Counted from the first letter of the stretch, positions 7,337 to 15,688 are shown. The stretch: DNA of 64,000 bases from Bacteroidaceae bacterium (GCA_017447625.1 JAFSNB010000044.1:178219-242218); one strand, 5' to 3'. Made by a program: numbers and translations. Notes: generated by a model from the letters alone, not told the origin.

Positions 7337-7530
7337 CCGACAGCGGTCGGCTATCTTATTGAAATAAAAACGAAGCGTTATGCTCGACTTGCACTCTGAA
7401 ACTTAGGAACTTTCAAACGCAGCAAGAAAACATGATGGCTTCCATGCGTAAGCGTGGATTGTTGTCGATTTCTTCTGTGTTGGGTTTCCTAAGACCTCAG
7501 AGTGGAGAAGTGGATACAGTTCCACGCTTC
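7337..7530 (+). ncRNA. Structured 5' leader RNA (candidate cis-acting RNA)
   Basis: Nested pairings: CACTCTGA 7392-7399 with TCAGAGTG 7497-7504, and CTTAGGAA 7402-7409 with TTCCTAAG 7486-7493, making one long stem with a small internal loop. Inside it CCATGC-GTAA-GCGTGG (7442-7457) forms a GNRA-capped hairpin. A flanking hairpin GAAGTGGA/TCCA..CTTC lies at 7507-7530, and CCGAC-AGCG-GTCGG at 7337-7350. The structure lies between a strong promoter and the lipoprotein start. I cannot match it to a named riboswitch. Confidence 0.6.
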
Positions 7531-7539
7531 ACACATTAA
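7432..7539 (+). CDS. Possible 35-residue upstream ORF in the leader
   Basis: ATG 7432 opens 35 codons (MMASMRKRGLLSISSVLGF...) to TAA 7537 inside the structured leader and 44 bp before the lipoprotein start. It is basic with a hydrophobic middle. It may be a leader peptide, or an accident of a conserved RNA; the base pairing is the stronger signal. Confidence 0.3.
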   Translation: MMASMRKRGLLSISSVLGFLRPQSGEVDTVPRFTH

Positions 7540-7583
7540 TTATAATGCTCTCTTGAGGAACTGGAGGGGCAGACAAAACAATT

Positions 7584-8825
7584 ATGAAAAGAAGTAAGTT
7601 TTTGAGACTGTTTACCATCATGATGGTTGCAGCGATTAGTGTTTGTTTATTCTCATGTGGAGATGATGAGGAAGAAGAAGTATCTGGTTTATCTGGTTTA
7701 TATTATTATGAAACTGGTCCAAGTAGTAGAACTGCTTATTATTTCGTTAACAGTAATACTGTTGAAGTGTACAGTCAAATGAGTCAGAAGTCAACAAGCA
7801 CTTGGCAAGGTCAGCGAGGAGAAGCATTCCCATATCGAAGTGGTTGGTATTATTGGTCAGGTAACAAGAGAACTTATGGCTATCATATTATTGAAGATTT
7901 GGTTGTAATAGGCTCCGAAATTGTCATGACAATAAGTGGAAACACGCTCCTATATGATGGAAAAGTTCTCTATAAGTGGGATAATACGTATAATTCAGAT
8001 AATACGTATAATTCAGATAATACGTATAATTCAGATAATACGTATAATTCAGACAATACAGGTAAAACAGACAATACAGGTAATACGGATTATGAAAAAA
8101 GTCGTTACTTCACAGTTACAGGCAATGGTAAGTCTGTAACATTCAAGATGATAAAAGTAGAGGGAGGAACGTTCCAGATGGGTTCAAATGATGGGTATAG
8201 TGATGAACAACCCGTCCATAGCGTGACCATTACTAACGATTACTATATGGGCGAAACTGAGGTTACTAACGCTCTTTGGTATGCAGTTATGGGCACTACT
8301 CCTTCTTCAGTGAACACATCAGATGATTATCCAGTTGAGACAATCAGCTACTCGGATTGCGAGAGTTTTTTGTCCGCTTTGAATAGCAAGCTATCTTCCC
8401 AGCTTGGCAGAGACGAAAAGTTCCGTTTTCCGACAGAAGCTGAGTGGGAGTTTGCAGCTAAAGGCGGCACAAAGAGTAAAGGCTACACATATTCCGGCAG
8501 CAACTCCATAGGTGATGTAGCATGGTATTGGGATAATAGTAGCAGCTTAACTCATATAGTAAAGACAAAAGACAAGAATGAACTTGGCTTGTATGATATG
8601 TCTGGCAACGTCAGGGAGTGCTGCTATGACTGGGATGGAGATTATACCAGCAGCGCACAGTACAATCCTACAGGTGCAACCTCGGGCTTTTTACGTGTGC
8701 AACGGGGTGGCGGCTGGACCGACGATGCAGAGTACTGCCGTGTTGCGAGCCGGCACTCCGAGTCGCCGACGCACCCCTACATCGGCGCTGGCTTCCGCCT
8801 CTGCCTCGGTGCACCGATTAAATAG
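7584..8825 (+). CDS. FGE/C-type-lectin-fold lipoprotein, DGR target-like
   Basis: A lipoprotein signal 'MVAAISVCLFSCG' predicts lipidation at Cys25. Residues about 134-160 are a tandem 'YNSDNT' tract; about 183-413 form the FGE-sulfatase fold ('MIKVEGGTFQMGS', 'MGETEVTNALWYAVMG', 'RFPTEAEWEFAAKGG', 'LGLYDMSGNVREC'). The tail 'RVQRGGGW...CRVASR...SP...GFRLCL' is DGR variable-region-like. Most of the gene is AT-rich, but base composition jumps to GC-rich in the last 130 bp, as expected if that end was written from a template elsewhere. A surface-exposed binding protein is the likely role; enzymatic function is doubtful. Confidence 0.85.
   Translation: MKRSKFLRLFTIMMVAAISVCLFSCGDDEEEEVSGLSGLYYYETGPSSRTAYYFVNSNTVEVYSQMSQKSTSTWQGQRGEAFPYRSGWYYWSGNKRTYGYHIIEDLVVIGSEIVMTISGNTLLYDGKVLYKWDNTYNSDNTYNSDNTYNSDNTYNSDNTGKTDNTGNTDYEKSRYFTVTGNGKSVTFKMIKVEGGTFQMGSNDGYSDEQPVHSVTITNDYYMGETEVTNALWYAVMGTTPSSVNTSDDYPVETISYSDCESFLSALNSKLSSQLGRDEKFRFPTEAEWEFAAKGGTKSKGYTYSGSNSIGDVAWYWDNSSSLTHIVKTKDKNELGLYDMSGNVRECCYDWDGDYTSSAQYNPTGATSGFLRVQRGGGWTDDAEYCRVASRHSESPTHPYIGAGFRLCLGAPIK
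7983..8054 (+). repeat. 18-bp in-frame tandem repeat in the lipoprotein gene
   Basis: The unit aatacgtataattcagat is repeated four times and codes for NTYNSD, with two degenerate GKTDNT/GNTD units after it. It forms a flexible linker between the N-terminal and lectin-fold domains. Confidence 0.9.
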
Positions 8826-8826
8826 C
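8692..8826 (+). other. Candidate DGR variable region (VR2)
   Basis: The constant positions (RV-RGGGW-CRV-SR-SP-GFRL) align with VR1 at 5117-5235. The variable codons are mostly NNC/NNT (acc, gac, gat, tac, agc, cac, tcc, cac, ccc, tac, ggc, gct). The stretch is far richer in GC than the rest of its gene. Confidence 0.55.
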
Positions 8827-8913
8827 CCCCTATAATACCCCCTCGGCGGGGGGGAGTTATAGTTGACAATTGACAATTTTTCGTCTTCGCTCAACAGTAC
8901 GTTACAGTTAACC

Positions 8914-8950
8914 AAAGAGGCTGGGCATAGTGTTCAGCCTCTTTGCGTTT
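8914..8950 (+). terminator. Rho-independent terminator
   Basis: AAAGAGGCTG (8914-8923) pairs with CAGCCTCTTT (8935-8944), followed by a T-rich run. Terminates the lipoprotein transcript. Just upstream at 8833-8858 is a GC-rich CCCCC/GGGGG inversion. Confidence 0.85.
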
Positions 8951-9005
8951 TCTTAGCATATGTATCTTGTATATTCCCCATTTTAATTACTTTCCCGCTA
9001 AAAAT

Positions 9006-9036
9006 TTGGTGGTTATGAGTATTCTGTTTACCTTTG
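9006..9036 (+). promoter_or_regulatory. Promoter of the DUF3791/DUF3990 operon
   Basis: TTG 9006-9008, 20-base spacer, TACCTTTG 9029-9036; predicted start near 9043, 23 bases before the first ATG. Confidence 0.8.
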
Positions 9037-9065
9037 CAACAAACTAACAGCTATATAATCTTTCT

Positions 9066-9287
9066 ATGTCCCAAAAACATTATAATAAGCTGAATTATCT
9101 CATGGTATTCGTGAAAATGTTCGCGGATAAATTTGGCCTTACTGAACGTCAGGCATTTAACTATCTGGACGTTCATAAGGGCTTTCACTTCGTTAATAAA
9201 CATTATGATGTTATACATACGATGGACTTTTCCTATGCCATTCAGGATGTTCAGGAGGTGTGTAGAGCTTATGGAGGACAGTTATGA
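9066..9287 (+). CDS. DUF3791 family protein (putative antitoxin)
   Basis: A 73-residue protein matching DUF3791 features: a helical start ('YLMVFVKMFADKFGLTERQAFNYL'), then 'YDVIHTMDFSYAIQDVQEVC'. These proteins sit next to DUF3990 genes in many Firmicutes and Bacteroidetes and are presumed antitoxins. It overlaps the DUF3990 start by four bases (ATGA at 9284), arguing for coupled translation. Confidence 0.75.
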   Translation: MSQKHYNKLNYLMVFVKMFADKFGLTERQAFNYLDVHKGFHFVNKHYDVIHTMDFSYAIQDVQEVCRAYGGQL

Positions 9288-9763
9288 TTAAAGTATATCA
9301 TGGCTCAGACGTTGAAGTGAGAGAGGTTGACCTCGTGCACTCTCAGATGTTTAAAGACTTTGGACCTGGCTTTTATGTGAGTAAGGAAATGAGACAAGCT
9401 GTTCGCTTTGCAAAGTATAAGGCAGACCGTCCATCTTCGAAAACACATAAGGCCTTTGTGTCTGTTTTTGAATTTAATGATGACTCTATTGTTGATGGCT
9501 CGTTGAGAGTGAAGAAGTTCGATAACTATTCAGATGAATGGGTTGACTTTATCCATGAATACAGACAATCAACAGATACGGATTATGACCTGATTATTGG
9601 CCCCATAGCAAATGATGATGTTCGCACACAATATGCGCGCTATGATATGGGTGAAATCTCAAAACAAGAATTGTTGGAAAGTCTGAAATACAAGAGAGTG
9701 ACTTATCAGTATTGTTTCAAAACAGCGAAAGCTATATCATTTCTTAGGAGGGTTGATTTATGA
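9284..9763 (+). CDS. DUF3990 family, ADP-ribosyltransferase-like putative toxin
   Basis: A 159-residue protein beginning 'MIKVYHGSDVEVREVDL' with 'DFGPGFYVSKEMRQAVRFA', the DUF3990 signature. It resembles ADP-ribosyltransferase folds: YHG as the first NAD-binding motif and GFY-(S/T) as the second. 'DLIIGPIANDD' is also conserved in the family. Flanked on both sides by short DUF3791-like genes with 4-base overlaps. Toxin action by ADP-ribosylation is inferred from fold resemblance and gene order; no target is evident. Confidence 0.75.
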   Translation: MIKVYHGSDVEVREVDLVHSQMFKDFGPGFYVSKEMRQAVRFAKYKADRPSSKTHKAFVSVFEFNDDSIVDGSLRVKKFDNYSDEWVDFIHEYRQSTDTDYDLIIGPIANDDVRTQYARYDMGEISKQELLESLKYKRVTYQYCFKTAKAISFLRRVDL

Positions 9764-9945
9764 GTACTAATCAGATTGGCAGAGAACTGACGAGAAGGCT
9801 GATTGATTCACAAGGCTGTGATTTGCAAACAGCCATCCGTTTCTTCTATAATAGTGAGTTGTATTCTCAGCTGACATCAACCGATAGTGCTGATCTTGAC
9901 AAACTGTATGCCGATTTTGAACAGGAATACATACATGGTTCTTAA
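9760..9945 (+). CDS. Second DUF3791-like small protein
   Basis: A 61-residue protein with 'DLQTAIRFFYNSELYSQLT', the other common DUF3791 sub-pattern ('eAldfFY.S.tY..l'). It overlaps the DUF3990 stop by four bases. The toxin-like gene is thus sandwiched by two different small partners, one transcript in all. Confidence 0.65.
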   Translation: MSTNQIGRELTRRLIDSQGCDLQTAIRFFYNSELYSQLTSTDSADLDKLYADFEQEYIHGS

Positions 9946-10536
9946 ATTTACTGAGAGCCAACCGAGACATTCAGGACTTGGTGCAAAAGGGTATTCATAG
10001 AGAGGAAATACTTGGGGCCAAACGTCCGTGTTACTCTATTTGTTACGGAACAAAAGATTCAGGCCCAAGGAGAAAAATAGTTTCCCGCTTACTCATTAAT
10101 TATCTCGTGTGCGCGCACGCGGAAATCGGGGGCTGAAAATGGCCTTATATAAAATAAATACAAATAAGACGGTTGCGGAAATCGGGTAGTGACTGGGTGA
10201 CGTAACTTATCGGTTTTGGGGCAGTTATTGTTCGATTTAACAGTTGGTTATAATTGTTGACAACGGGGTTATAGCACTGAAAACCAATAGGATGAGTAAA
10301 AGAGTGGGAGCGGGGTGTTGTGATACATGGCTCAATCTGTAACTTGCTGTAAAATGAGCATTTTAGGCTTCGAAGTACGAAAATGTTGTTAGCAGATAAT
10401 TTTTGGTAGTTTCGAAAAAAGTTCGTACCTTTGCACCGCAATTGGGCCTCATGGAAACGAGGCTTTTTGCAGCAAGTCTGATAAGACTGAGGCACTGAAT
10501 CACTTACACGAAACCAAAGAAGAATTTTCATTTACC
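9946..10536. other. Gene-poor stretch before dnaA
   Basis: About 590 bp without a convincing gene. One frame (about 9945-10137) stays open through 'LVQKGIHREEILGAKRPCYSI' but lacks a start and any family signature; it may be a decayed extension. The decamer GTGCGCGCAC lies at 10109 and 'gcggaaatcggg' occurs twice (10120, 10175). I found no cluster of TTATCCACA-type DnaA boxes, so an origin here is not supported. Confidence 0.4.
10404..10434 (+). promoter_or_regulatory. dnaA promoter
   Basis: TTG 10404-10406, 20-base spacer, TACCTTTG 10427-10434. Predicted start near 10441, giving a leader of about 95 nt. Confidence 0.8.
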
Positions 10537-11925
10537 GTGACCAAGGAATTTGCACAGCAACGATGGGACGACTGTCTGCGTATGATCGCAGGAATAGTCA
10601 GCCAGCAGCAGTATGCTACGTGGTTCGCTCCCGTGACGTTCGTGGCCTTCGACGAGGAGAGCAACGAACTGGTGCTGCGTGTACCCAGTCACTTCTTCTA
10701 TGAATATCTCGAGGAGCATTTCGTGGAGCTGATCCGCAGTGCCTTGCACCGCTTCTTCGGCCAGGGAGTGAGTCTGCGCTACAACGTGACCACAGATGCC
10801 GCAAACCAGCAGACCACAACCATAGACCCGCCCGCAGCCGTGGAGAAACACCCGTCGGTGGCTCCCGCAAACCAGGCTCCGACGATTCTGCAGCCCTTCG
10901 ACCCGCAGCTGAAGGCCAGTTACACGTTCGATTCGTTCGTGGAGGGTGCCTCAAACAAACTCACCGTGTCCGTGGCCCGCGCCATAGCCAAGAATCCCGA
11001 CCAGGTGACCTTCAACCCCCTCTTCATCTACGGACCGAGCGGGGTGGGGAAGACCCATATCATCAGCGCCGTGGGTAACGAGATTCACCGCGTATTCCCC
11101 GAGAAGCGTGTTCTCTACGTCAGCGCCCATCTCTTCCAGGTGCAATACACGGATAGCGTGCGCCGCAACACGATCAACGACTTCATCCACTTCTATCAGA
11201 CCGTTCAGGTTCTGATTATCGATGACGTGCAGGAGTTCACCACCAAAGCTACCCAGCTCGCCTTCTTCCACATCTTTAACCACCTGCACCAGAACGGCTG
11301 CCAGATAATCCTGGCCAGCGACCGTCCGCCTGTGGCATTGGAGGGCTTCGAGGAGCGTCTGCTCACCCGCTTCAAGTGGGGACTGATTGCGGAGATAGAG
11401 CGCCCCGATGTTGCTCTGCGCCGCGATATCCTGCTGAGCAAGATTCGGCGCGACGGACTGGTAATCCCGCAGGAGGTGGTAGATTACATCGCCGAGAACG
11501 TGAACGCCAGCGTGCGCGACCTCGAGGGTATAGTGAACTCGCTGCTTGCTACCAGTATCGTTATGAGCAGCGACGTGGATCTTGAGATGGCCCGCCGCAT
11601 CGTGGCCCGTACCGTCGGCACAGCAGAGAAGAAGAGCCTCACCGTCTCAGACATCCTGAACGGCACAGCCACCTACTTCGACATCGACGAGGCGGACATC
11701 CGCTCGGCCTCACGCAAGGCACCTGTAGCCAACGCCCGCCAAGTCGCCATGTATCTCGCTTCGCGCCATACAGGACTCTCCACCTCCAAGATCGGAGTGG
11801 CCATAGGGCGCAGAAACCACGCCACCGTGATTCACTCCTGTCAGCAGGTGGCTGAGCGCATGAGCACCGACGCCGCCTATCGCGACAAGGTGACGGAGTT
11901 GGAGCGGATGCTTTTGGCTCATTGA
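10537..11925 (+). CDS. dnaA: Chromosomal replication initiator DnaA
   Basis: A 462-residue protein starting at GTG. Domain I (1-85) opens 'QRWDDCLRMIAGIVSQQQYATWF'; a variable linker follows to about 120. The AAA+ domain has Walker A 'GPSGVGKTH' (about 166-174), Walker B 'VLIIDDVQ', the sensor 'ILASDRPP', and 'LLTRFKWGL' in place of the usual arginine-containing 'RF.WGL' box. Domain IV ends with the DNA-binding signature 'IGVAIGRRNHATVIHSCQQV'. It binds DnaA boxes with ATP to open oriC. Length matches the family. Downstream, an 'attgagcattgaccattg'-type repeat (11926-11970) separates it from the next gene. Confidence 0.97.
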   Translation: MTKEFAQQRWDDCLRMIAGIVSQQQYATWFAPVTFVAFDEESNELVLRVPSHFFYEYLEEHFVELIRSALHRFFGQGVSLRYNVTTDAANQQTTTIDPPAAVEKHPSVAPANQAPTILQPFDPQLKASYTFDSFVEGASNKLTVSVARAIAKNPDQVTFNPLFIYGPSGVGKTHIISAVGNEIHRVFPEKRVLYVSAHLFQVQYTDSVRRNTINDFIHFYQTVQVLIIDDVQEFTTKATQLAFFHIFNHLHQNGCQIILASDRPPVALEGFEERLLTRFKWGLIAEIERPDVALRRDILLSKIRRDGLVIPQEVVDYIAENVNASVRDLEGIVNSLLATSIVMSSDVDLEMARRIVARTVGTAEKKSLTVSDILNGTATYFDIDEADIRSASRKAPVANARQVAMYLASRHTGLSTSKIGVAIGRRNHATVIHSCQQVAERMSTDAAYRDKVTELERMLLAH

Positions 11926-11975
11926 CCATTGAGCATTGACCATTGAACATTGACCATTGAGCATTGAGCATTGAG
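11924..11975. repeat. CATTGA(C/G) short tandem repeats after dnaA
   Basis: 'attgaccattgagcattga' variants with a unit of about nine to ten bases, five or six copies. Similar 'aatgttcaatgttcaatgttc' repeats precede folB (15208-15240). Confidence 0.75.
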
Positions 11976-12033
11976 CTGCGCGCAGCTTTTACATTCTACA
12001 TTTTCCATTTCACATTAATAATATTAATATAGT

Positions 12034-12555
12034 ATGAAACGTTTCCTGATTCTAACAACCCTTTGCCTCGCCATCGGCGCTGCTGTGGGCGTGGTTGCGG
12101 CTACCCTGAGTTCGACACAAGATGATGAAGAAGCGGGGCATATAAAATTTATCGGCGTGGAGGTCAAAGGCGACATCTACGAATTCTCAAAGATCCTGAC
12201 CAAGAACGGATGCAAGGTCACCAAGCGCATGGGAGACTCGGACCAATATGCGATGCGCGGCACAGTCTATGGGGCTGACAACTGCGACTTTCTGGTGAGC
12301 TACACGCGTAACACGCGCACCGTCTTTCGCATAATGGCACGTCCGAAACACATCGACGTGAACGATTATCTGCACAAACTCGAACTCATCTACGGCAGCT
12401 ACACCGACCTGGCTGACGACACATACAAGTGGGTGCTCCCGACCGGGATGGTGATGTTCAAGGTGCCGGAAGGCTACGACCCGACTCTGCTCATTATCGA
12501 CGCTCTCGGCTTCGCTGCCTATCAGGACGAGAGCGGGCAGAAGCAGATGAGATGA
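12034..12555 (+). CDS. Exported hypothetical protein
   Basis: 173 residues with an N-terminal hydrophobic signal or anchor ('FLILTTLCLAIGAAVGVVAA'), then a soluble alpha/beta region: 'IKFIGVEVKGDIYEFSKILTKNGC' and 'DYLHKLELIYGSYTDLADDTYKWVLPTGMVMF'. I recognise no domain. It lies between dnaA and nrdJ on the same strand; no promoter was identified and nothing suggests a joint function. Confidence 0.75.
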   Translation: MKRFLILTTLCLAIGAAVGVVAATLSSTQDDEEAGHIKFIGVEVKGDIYEFSKILTKNGCKVTKRMGDSDQYAMRGTVYGADNCDFLVSYTRNTRTVFRIMARPKHIDVNDYLHKLELIYGSYTDLADDTYKWVLPTGMVMFKVPEGYDPTLLIIDALGFAAYQDESGQKQMR

Positions 12556-12600
12556 TAACTATGTTAAAAGGTTAAAAGTTAAAAAGTTAATATATAGAAC

Positions 12601-15153
12601 GTGGAACAGCAAACATATTCTTACGATGAGGCGTTTCAGTCCTCGCTTGAATACTTCAATGGTGACGAACTGGCAGCCCGCGTGTGGGTGAACAAGTACG
12701 CGATGAAGGATTCCTACGGAAACATCTACGAGAAGTCTCCGGAGGATATGCATTGGCGCATTGCCAACGAGATTGCCCGTGTGGAACAGAAATATCCAAA
12801 CCCGCTCTCGCCGCAGGAAGTCTTTGACCTGCTTGACCACTTCAAGTATATTATTCCCGCCGGATCTCCCATGACGGGAATCGGCAACCACTTTCAGGTG
12901 GCTTCCCTGAGCAACTGTTTCGTGGTGGGACTCGACGGCGACGCCGACTCCTATGGTGCTGTGATCCGAATTGACGAGGAGCAGGTGCAGCTGATGAAGC
13001 GGCGCGGAGGCGTTGGCCACGACCTTTCGCATCTGCGTCCCGCCGGATCGCCAGTGAAGAATTCCGCCCTGACCAGCACCGGTCTCGTGCCTTTCATGGA
13101 GCGATATAGCAACAGCACCCGCGAAGTGGCTCAGGACGGGCGCCGTGGTGCGCTGATGCTCAGCGTTAGCATCAAACACCCTGATGCAGAGAGTTTCATC
13201 GATGCCAAGATGGTCGAGGGCAAGGTCACAGGTGCCAACGTGAGCGTGAAGATCGACGACGCCTTCATGCAGGCAGCTGCCGAGGGCCGACCCTACACGC
13301 AGCAGTTCCCCGTGGACTCCGAGAACCCGCAGATAACTAAGGAGATAGATGCCCGCACGCTCTGGGAGAAGATCGTGCACAACGCATGGAAGAGCGCTGA
13401 GCCGGGAGTCCTGTTCTGGGATACAATACTCCGCGAGAGCATCCCCGACTGCTACGCCGACCTCGGATTCCGCACCGTCAGCACCAACCCCTGCGGCGAA
13501 ATCCCCCTCTGCCCCTACGACTCCTGCCGTCTGCTGGCCATAAACCTCTATTCCTACGTGGAGAACCCCTTCACGCCTCAGGCCAAGTTCAACTTCGACC
13601 TCTTCCGCGAGCACGTGGCTAAGGCACAGCGCATAATGGATGACATCATAGACCTGGAGTTGGAGAAGATTGAGCAGATTCTTGCTAAAATCGATTCCGA
13701 CCCGCAGAACGAGGAGGTGAAATGCGCCGAGCGTCACCTCTGGGAGAAGATTCAGCGCAAATCCTCCATGGGACGTCGCACAGGCGTCGGCATAACAGCC
13801 GAAGGCGATATGCTTGCTGCTCTGGGACTTTGTTATGGAACTCAGGAAGCCACCGACTTCGCCGTAGAGGTGCAGAAAACCGTGGCCCTCAGCGCCTACG
13901 CTTCCAGCGTTACTATGGCCCGCGAGCGCGGTGCATTTGAGATCTTCGATGCCAAGCGTGAAGCCAATAACCCCTTCATACTGAGAATCAAGGATGCCGA
14001 CCCCGCGCTCTACAAGGACATGTGCCGCTACGGCCGTCGCAACATCGCCTGCCTCACAATAGCCCCGACCGGAACGACCTCTCTGATGACGCAGACCACC
14101 AGCGGTATCGAACCCGTGTTTATGCCTGTGTATAAGCGCCGCCGCAAGGTGAATCCCAACGACCCCGAGGTGCATGTGGACTTCACGGACGAGAGCGGCG
14201 ACGCCTTCGAGGAATACATTGTCTATCACCACAAGTTCGTGGATTGGATGAAGGTGAACGGCATCGACACCACCTGCCACTACTCTCAGGAGGAGATTGA
14301 TGATTTGGTGGCCCGCTCGCCCTACAACAAAGCCACAGCCAACGATGTCGATTGGCTCATGAAGGTGCGTATGCAGGGCGCTATACAGAAGTGGGTGGAC
14401 CATAGCATCTCCGTGACCGTAAATCTACCGAACAGCGTGGACGAGGCTCTCGTAAACCAGCTCTATATGGAGGCCTGGCGCAGCGGATGCAAGGGATGCA
14501 CAATCTATCGCGATGGTTCCCGCTCCGGAGTGCTTATCTCCGTGGAGAAGAAGGACAAGAAGGATGAGGCCAAAAGCGAGATTCCCGAGTGCCGCCCGCC
14601 CGAGGTCGTAGAGAAGCGCCCCGACGTGCTGGAGTGCGATGTGGTGCGCTTCCAGAACAACAGGGAGAAGTGGGTGGCCTTTGTGGGCCTGCTTGACGGA
14701 CACCCCTACGAGATATTCACTGGTCTGCAGGACGAGGACGAGGGCATCGTGCTCCCGAAGAGCGTCACCAAGGGCCGCATAATCAAGCACGTCAACTCCG
14801 ACGGCACCAAGCGCTACGACTTCCAGTTTGAGAACAAACGCGGCTACAAGACCACCGTAGAAGGTCTCTCCGAGAAGTTCAACCCCGAATACTGGAATTA
14901 CGCCAAGTTGCTCTCCAGCGTCTTGCGCTACCGTATGCCGCTCGACCACGTAGTGCGTCTTGTGGGACAGCTCTCTCTGCAGAGTGAGAGCATCAACACC
15001 TGGAAGAACGGTGTGGAGCGTGCCCTGAAGAAATATATCACCGACGGCACCGCCGCCCACGGACAGAGATGCCCTAACTGCGGCCAAGAGACTTTGGTCT
15101 ATCAGGAGGGCTGCCTCATCTGCACCAATTGCGGAGCCAGCCGCTGCGGGTAA
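12601..15153 (+). CDS. nrdJ: Adenosylcobalamin-dependent (class II) ribonucleotide reductase
   Basis: 850 residues from GTG 12601. It reduces ribonucleotides to deoxyribonucleotides using a thiyl radical generated by B12, with no oxygen needed. Family marks: 'LSNCFVVG' with the first redox Cys, 'GGVGHDLSHLRPAG', 'NPCGEIPLCPYDSCRL' with the radical-site Cys and Glu, 'TIAPTGTTSLMTQTTSGIEPVF', and 'KGCTIYRDGSRSG'. The C-terminus has a zinc-ribbon-like 'CPNCGQE...CLICTNCG'. No cobalamin riboswitch is visible in the 45 bp upstream. A GC-rich repeat arm begins two bases after the stop. Confidence 0.95.
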   Translation: MEQQTYSYDEAFQSSLEYFNGDELAARVWVNKYAMKDSYGNIYEKSPEDMHWRIANEIARVEQKYPNPLSPQEVFDLLDHFKYIIPAGSPMTGIGNHFQVASLSNCFVVGLDGDADSYGAVIRIDEEQVQLMKRRGGVGHDLSHLRPAGSPVKNSALTSTGLVPFMERYSNSTREVAQDGRRGALMLSVSIKHPDAESFIDAKMVEGKVTGANVSVKIDDAFMQAAAEGRPYTQQFPVDSENPQITKEIDARTLWEKIVHNAWKSAEPGVLFWDTILRESIPDCYADLGFRTVSTNPCGEIPLCPYDSCRLLAINLYSYVENPFTPQAKFNFDLFREHVAKAQRIMDDIIDLELEKIEQILAKIDSDPQNEEVKCAERHLWEKIQRKSSMGRRTGVGITAEGDMLAALGLCYGTQEATDFAVEVQKTVALSAYASSVTMARERGAFEIFDAKREANNPFILRIKDADPALYKDMCRYGRRNIACLTIAPTGTTSLMTQTTSGIEPVFMPVYKRRRKVNPNDPEVHVDFTDESGDAFEEYIVYHHKFVDWMKVNGIDTTCHYSQEEIDDLVARSPYNKATANDVDWLMKVRMQGAIQKWVDHSISVTVNLPNSVDEALVNQLYMEAWRSGCKGCTIYRDGSRSGVLISVEKKDKKDEAKSEIPECRPPEVVEKRPDVLECDVVRFQNNREKWVAFVGLLDGHPYEIFTGLQDEDEGIVLPKSVTKGRIIKHVNSDGTKRYDFQFENKRGYKTTVEGLSEKFNPEYWNYAKLLSSVLRYRMPLDHVVRLVGQLSLQSESINTWKNGVERALKKYITDGTAAHGQRCPNCGQETLVYQEGCLICTNCGASRCG

Positions 15154-15154
15154 A

Positions 15155-15194
15155 GACCCACCCCCAGCCCCCTCCCGTGAGGGAGGGGAGAGGC
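15155..15194. repeat. Single-arm copy of the GC-rich palindromic element
   Basis: GACCCACCCCCAGCCCCCTC followed by CCGTGAGGGAGGGGAGAG; internal palindrome CCCTCCCGTGAGGGAGGG. Directly after nrdJ; may also act as a transcript end. Confidence 0.8.
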
Positions 15195-15235
15195 CCCGAA
15201 CAGCCTAATGTTCAATGTTCAATGTTCCATGTTAA

Positions 15236-15607
15236 ATGTTAAAAAGCTCCGCTATAGTCCTTCGTGACATAAAGATATTTGCTCACCACGGCGTGCTCCC
15301 ACAGGAGCGTGCCGTGGGAGCTTGCTTTTATGTCAGCCTGCGTTTGGAGACAGACCTGTCGCGGGCCGTGGAGAGCGATGACCTGGCGGATACCGTCTCT
15401 TATGCCGAGGTCTATGAGTTGGTGAAGCAGCAGATGGCAATCCCCTCTGCACTCCTTGAACACGTGGCGGGCCGCATCGCCAGGGCGCTCTTCACCGCCT
15501 TCCCGACTATCGCACGCATACATATAGAATTATATAAGGAGAACCCGCCGATGGGGGCCGACTGCGGTCGCGTCGGGGTCGAACTGACTATTGAGCCACC
15601 TCTCTAA
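15236..15607 (+). CDS. folB: Dihydroneopterin aldolase
   Basis: 123 residues. FolB splits 7,8-dihydroneopterin to hydroxymethyl-dihydropterin and glycolaldehyde in folate synthesis. Diagnostic: 'IVLRDIKIFAHHGVLPQER' (active-site Glu), 'DTVSYAEVYELVKQQM', 'LLEHVAGRIARALF' and 'ELYKENPPM' with the catalytic Lys. The ATG is itself the last unit of an 'atgtt' repeat run, so the start context is repeat-derived. Confidence 0.93.
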   Translation: MLKSSAIVLRDIKIFAHHGVLPQERAVGACFYVSLRLETDLSRAVESDDLADTVSYAEVYELVKQQMAIPSALLEHVAGRIARALFTAFPTIARIHIELYKENPPMGADCGRVGVELTIEPPL

Positions 15608-15674
15608 TCCCCTCACTAATCCATTACAAATCGTTAATCTTCCAAAAATGTGCCTGTAAGTCCGCATTTTTGCG

Positions 15675-15682
15675 TACCTTTG
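15675..15682 (+). promoter_or_regulatory. -7 box of map, implying a leaderless mRNA
   Basis: TACCTTTG ends seven bases before ATG 15689. With the usual -7 spacing transcription would begin at or next to the A of the start codon. A clear TTG at -33 is not seen. Confidence 0.6.
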
Positions 15683-15688
15683 CGCCCG

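Noticed and set aside
7983-8054. CRISPR array from the regular 18-bp repeats (also 3096-3170 and 25190-25275)
   Set aside because: The units are contiguous without spacers, two of the three are in frame inside proteins, and no cas gene is present.
10537-10600. Chromosomal origin next to dnaA
   Set aside because: No cluster of DnaA boxes or AT-rich unwinding element was found in the 590 bp upstream or after the gene.
12556-12600. Cobalamin riboswitch before nrdJ
   Set aside because: Only 45 bp separate the genes and they are low-complexity repeat, too short for the aptamer.
12559-14403. 614-codon open frame antisense to nrdJ
   Set aside because: It lies wholly opposite a strongly conserved enzyme gene, has no family signature, and arises from the codon bias of nrdJ.
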